From Herminiimonas sp. (GTDB lineage: Bacteria; Pseudomonadota; Gammaproteobacteria; Burkholderiales; Burkholderiaceae), in contig JACMQD010000095.1 in assembly GCA_014377155.1 (NCBI GenBank), forward strand, positions 1 through 16,788: a stretch of 16,788 nucleotides of DNA, in the 5' to 3' direction. Made by a program: the position numbers and the translations under genes. Under the pieces are notes generated by a model. The model saw only the letters and a program-made list of their open reading frames with translations. It was not told the DNA's origin and did not search any database. Below are positions 16,737 to 16,788 of this stretch, one piece after another; positions within the stretch are counted from its first letter, which is position 1, and each line of letters opens with the position of its first letter.

Positions 16737-16788
16737 ATGTCACCAGAAAATCTTCCGATTGCATCCGGCCATCTCGATCGCCGGATGC
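16737..16788 (+). CDS. ispG: Probable start of ispG (HMBPP synthase), cut by the window end
   Basis: An open frame begins at ATG 16737, 8 nt after the rodZ stop, and runs off the window after 17 codons (MSPENLPIASGHLDRRM). The segment is too short to show any IspG motif. The call rests on gene order: ispG follows rodZ in most Burkholderiales and many other proteobacteria. IspG is an iron-sulfur enzyme of the MEP isoprenoid pathway. If the order is broken here, the identity would be different. Confidence 0.6.
   Translation, partial: MSPENLPIASGHLDRRM

Noticed and set aside
1..16788. Search for CRISPR arrays, tRNA or rRNA genes, toxin-antitoxin pairs, defence genes and phage genes
   Set aside because: No regularly spaced repeats, cloverleaf-like sequences or hallmark proteins of these classes were found by eye. 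All large frames are accounted for by housekeeping or membrane protein genes.

Overview
The window looks like chromosomal DNA of a betaproteobacterium in the Burkholderiales, most likely Oxalobacteraceae (Herminiimonas/Herbaspirillum/Janthinobacterium type). The placement rests on protein flavour and on two conserved gene blocks: surE-pcm-nlpD-rpoS followed by rlmD, and ndk-rlmN-pilF-rodZ-ispG. It is a guess from gene content, not a computed classification. No tRNA, rRNA, CRISPR array, phage or plasmid gene was seen.

Layout. (1) 1-123, minus strand: the N-terminus of a PAS-domain protein that runs off the window. (2) 124-959: no convincing gene. It holds a decayed IS3-family insertion sequence (683-825) and then the leader of the next gene. 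(3) 960-5448, plus strand: a compact run of an adenine/adenosine deaminase, a four-helix membrane protein, a DUF4126 membrane protein and a large FtsX/YbbP-type ABC permease. The last three overlap by 8 and 1 nt, and no ATPase partner is present. (4) 5495-6968, minus strand: an uncharacterised 82-residue protein and a zinc-free quinone oxidoreductase. A near-perfect palindrome lies in front of the oxidoreductase, in the divergent gap to surE. (5) 7081-10780, plus strand: surE, pcm, nlpD and rpoS, with ATGA overlaps at surE/pcm and nlpD/rpoS. This is the classical stationary-phase and repair cluster. (6) 10934-12286: rlmD, ending in a strong hairpin shared with the convergent Bax-inhibitor-1/YccA-like gene (12355-13047, minus). 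(7) 13258-16788, plus strand: ndk, rlmN, pilF, rodZ and the first codons of what should be ispG, packed tightly with one GTGA overlap.

How the genes fit together. Most of the window is housekeeping: purine and nucleotide metabolism (deaminase, SurE nucleotidase, Ndk), protein repair (Pcm), general stress control (RpoS), activation of septal cell-wall hydrolysis (NlpD), 23S rRNA methylation (RlmD, RlmN), type IV pilus assembly (PilF), cell shape (RodZ) and isoprenoid synthesis (IspG).

No clearly new defence, mobile or biosynthetic system is visible. The points most worth a second look are the ATPase-less permease coupled to two uncharacterised membrane proteins, the operator-like palindrome at 6991-7014, the conserved-looking 82-residue orphan, the IS3 relic, and three post-stop hairpins that lack U-tracts and all carry ACAG in their loops.
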